A stretch of DNA of 64,000 nt from assembly GCA_002720975.1 (NCBI GenBank), contig PBIX01000041.1, positions 1 to 64,000 of the forward strand, read 5' to 3'. Shown in pieces: positions 61,758 through 64,000 of this stretch. Source of the stretch: Planctomycetota bacterium. Its GTDB lineage: Bacteria > Planctomycetota > UBA1135 > GCA-002686595. Each line of letters begins with the position of its first letter. The stretch's first letter is position 1. The translations under genes were made by a program, and so were the position numbers. The notes beneath the pieces are model-generated. The model saw nothing but the letters and a program-made list of their open reading frames with translations, made no database searches and was not told the DNA's origin.

Positions 61758-64000
61758 CTAGGTCAGGTCCTTGAGCTCCCGCACCTTGGCCAGCGCGTCC
61801 ATGGGCGTCATGTTCTCGGGGTCGAGGTCCTTCACGGCCTCCTCCAAGGCCGACGGCTCGGGACCGAACAGGCCGAGCTGCATTTCCCCAGAGACCATTC
61901 GCTTGGCCTCCGGCGAGCTCTTTCCCGCTGCGTGGCCCAGGGTGCCCTCCAACTCTCCCAGCACGATCTTGGCCCGCTCTATCAGGGCAGCCGGAACGCC
62001 AGCCAGACGAGCCACCTGAATTCCGTAGGAGCGGTCCGTTCCACCCTCGACGATCCGGTGCAGGAAGATGATCTCGTCCTCCCACTCGCGGACGGCGACG
62101 CTCAGGTTGTGCACGCCCTCAAGGGGCTCGGACAGATCCGTCAACTGGTGGTAGTGGGTGGCGAAGAGGGTGCGCGCCCGGGAGACGTCGTGGATGTGCT
62201 CGACAATGGCCCAGGCCAGGGCCACCCCATCAAAGGTGCTCGTGCCACGCCCCACCTCGTCCAGGACCACCAGGCTCTTGGCCGTGGCGTTGTTCAGGAT
62301 ATTGGCGATCTCCACCATCTCCACCATGAACGTGGAGGCGCCGCGCGAGAGGTCGTCGGCAGATCCGATACGGGTGAAGATGCGATCCACTACGCCGATG
62401 GCCGCCTCGCTCGCGGGGACGTACGACCCCATCTGGGCCAACAGCACGATCAGCGCCGTCTGCCGGATGTAGGTGGACTTTCCGGACATGTTGGGGCCCG
62501 TGATCAGGCCTACCATCTTGTTACCCCGGTTCAGGTGCGTGTCGTTGGGGACGAAGGTCTCATCGGTCAATGCGTGCTCGATAACCGGGTGTCTTCCGTC
62601 CACGATCTTGATGCGCTCACCGTTGTCGATGAGCGGCGCGGTGTAGCGATTCTCTGCCGCGACCTGGGCCAGCGCAGCGAGCACATCGACCACCGCGATG
62701 GCCTGGGCGGTGGCGAGTATGCGTGGGACCTCCCCCGCCATGGACTCCCGCATCTCGGTGAAGAGCTTGCACTCAAGATCCTTGCTGCGTTCTTCCGCCC
62801 GCAGGACCTTCTCCTCGAACTCCTTGAGCTCGGGTGTGATGTAGCGCTCCGCGTTCTTGAGGGTCTGCTTGCGGATGTAGGTCTCCGGGACCCGATCGAT
62901 CTGGCCGCGCGGGACTTCGAGGTAGTACCCGAAGACCGAGTTGAAGCCGACCTTCAGGCCGGCCATGCCCGTGCGCTCGATCTCTTCAGCCTGGAAGCGG
63001 GCCATCCAGGCCTTGCCGTCCCCGGCGATCTGGCGCAGCTCGTCCAACTCCTGAACCACCCCGTCGCGGATCAGGCCGCCCTCTTTGATCGTCATGGGCG
63101 GGGCATCGACCAGGGTCTTCAAGACGTGCTCGACCTGGTCCTCTATCGGATCGAGGCTCTCACACAGATCCCCCAGGATCTTGGAGTACACGTTCTCCAG
63201 TTTGCCCAGCAGGGGCTTCACCACGGCAATCGAGGAGGCCAGGCCCAGGAGGTCACGGGCGTTCGCCCGGCCCGTGGAGACCTTGGCCACCAATCGCTCG
63301 ATGTCCAGCACCTCCAGGAGCGTCTCGCGCACGTCTCCACGCAGGAACGGATTGTCTACGAGCTCGGCCACGCCCTTTTGGCGGTAGAGGATGGCCTCCG
63401 TGCTGCGCAGGGGGACGAGCATCCACTCCCGCATGAGCCGTCCGCCCATGGGGGAGAGGGAGCAGTCGATCGTGTCGATCAGGGTTCCCTCCCGCCGCGC
63501 ACCGCGCTGGGTGGCCACCAGCTCCAGGGTGGATCGGGTCGCCCGGTCGAGGACCAGATGATCGCCGGGATGCTCGCATTCCAAGGTCAGGATGTGATCG
63601 CAGGCTCCACGCTGGGTTTCTTCCAGGTACTCCAGCAGGGCACCCGCCGCATTGATCACCGGGGAGTCGTCCTCGATCCCAAAGCCCTCCAAGGTGGCCA
63701 CCTTGAAGTGTGCCTTGAGTATCCGCAGGCAGGCGTCTTTTTCGAACCGCCATGGGTCACGCTCGGAGAGCTTGCGTCCCAGCTGATGGATGAGCGTCGA
63801 TGTCAGGTCAGGCTCAGATTCCCATGAGGTCGGCGACCAGAGCATTTCGGCCGGCTCGATGCGTGCGCACTGATCCTCGACACCATCGAGGGGCACCTCT
63901 GCGACGCGAAACTGGCCGGTGGAGATATCCACCCAGGCCATTCCCGCGCGCTCGTTGCCCATGGCGAGGGAGGCCAGCCAGTTGCTGGACCGCGCGTCGA
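61758..64000 (-). CDS. mutS: DNA mismatch repair protein MutS, N-terminus beyond window
   Basis: The reading frame continues past base 64000, so the mismatch-binding N-terminus is missing; the ATG at 63962 is internal (the frame reads NWLASLAMGNERAG across it). Present are the connector (GMAWVDISTGQF), the lever and clamp, and the ATPase: Walker A GLITGPNMSGKSTYIRQ, ST(S)-like GASTFMVEM, Walker B LVVLDEVGRGTST and FATHYHQLTDL. The C-terminus has a MutS tail ending in LAKVRELKDLT. Recognises mismatches. Confidence 0.96.
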   Translation of the reverse strand, partial: DARSSNWLASLAMGNERAGMAWVDISTGQFRVAEVPLDGVEDQCARIEPAEMLWSPTSWESEPDLTSTLIHQLGRKLSERDPWRFEKDACLRILKAHFKVATLEGFGIEDDSPVINAAGALLEYLEETQRGACDHILTLECEHPGDHLVLDRATRSTLELVATQRGARREGTLIDTIDCSLSPMGGRLMREWMLVPLRSTEAILYRQKGVAELVDNPFLRGDVRETLLEVLDIERLVAKVSTGRANARDLLGLASSIAVVKPLLGKLENVYSKILGDLCESLDPIEDQVEHVLKTLVDAPPMTIKEGGLIRDGVVQELDELRQIAGDGKAWMARFQAEEIERTGMAGLKVGFNSVFGYYLEVPRGQIDRVPETYIRKQTLKNAERYITPELKEFEEKVLRAEERSKDLECKLFTEMRESMAGEVPRILATAQAIAVVDVLAALAQVAAENRYTAPLIDNGERIKIVDGRHPVIEHALTDETFVPNDTHLNRGNKMVGLITGPNMSGKSTYIRQTALIVLLAQMGSYVPASEAAIGVVDRIFTRIGSADDLSRGASTFMVEMVEIANILNNATAKSLVVLDEVGRGTSTFDGVALAWAIVEHIHDVSRARTLFATHYHQLTDLSEPLEGVHNLSVAVREWEDEIIFLHRIVEGGTDRSYGIQVARLAGVPAALIERAKIVLGELEGTLGHAAGKSSPEAKRMVSGEMQLGLFGPEPSALEEAVKDLDPENMTPMDALAKVRELKDLT

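Noticed and set aside
61932-63827. Plus-strand ORF of 631 codons opposite mutS
   Set aside because: Antisense shadow of mutS; rich in His/Asp/Gln/Gly as expected from the reversed GC-rich codons.
1-64000. CRISPR array, transposon, tRNA or prophage
   Set aside because: No regularly spaced repeats, transposase motifs, cloverleaf sequences or phage genes were noticed on reading both strands.

Overview
The window looks like a chromosomal segment of a GC-rich, Gram-negative-type bacterium, most likely a member of Planctomycetota. Evidence for this is the DUF1800/DUF1501 pair, the secreted beta-propeller proteins ending in a YWYRD...SNLSDGL tail, several lipoproteins, a phosphate-porin-like barrel and many GTG/TTG starts. 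The phylum is an inference, not proven. I saw no insertion sequences, phage genes, CRISPR arrays, tRNAs or rRNAs.

Layout. 1-4479: two tandem ScyD/ScyE-like secreted propellers, then two lipoproteins. 4484-13924: an exopolysaccharide locus built symmetrically around a divergent intergenic region. A BcsA-like synthase, fused to two PilZ-like domains and a periplasmic TPR block, faces a TPR/beta-barrel BcsC-like export protein, and a GH5 glycanase closes each outer end. 14031-31058: mixed housekeeping and accessory genes (tryptophan 2,3-dioxygenase, porin, HIT protein, NahK-like kinase, UbiD-family protein, DUF1800/DUF1501 pair, FolC, DUF2752, RsgA, SpoU methyltransferase, RarA, RecD2). 31169-36891: rpsU with a clear terminator, an RluA-family pseudouridine synthase, a split ABC transporter, a hydrolase/thioesterase pair, and a radical-SAM-like protein without the cluster cysteines.

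37494-48336 is a complete membrane-arm and connecting-module respiratory complex I operon, nuoABCDHIJKLMN, with no nuoE, nuoF or nuoG. A sigma70-like promoter and a dyad lie in the roughly 600-base leader region before it. 48339-64000 holds a methyltransferase, a TIGR03087-like glycosyltransferase, a double retropepsin-domain lipoprotein, PrmA, a DinG-type helicase with a degenerate exonuclease-like domain, leucine dehydrogenase, a variant Ser/Thr kinase, a small lipoprotein, a type II methionine aminopeptidase, a GT4 glycosyltransferase with an inserted domain, and the C-terminal part of MutS running off the window.

The most unusual items are the synthase-TPR fusion locus, the cysteine-less radical SAM homologue, the triplicated lateral-helix motif in NuoL, the type II methionine aminopeptidase, and three convergent gene pairs that share their stop codons in a 4-base overlap.
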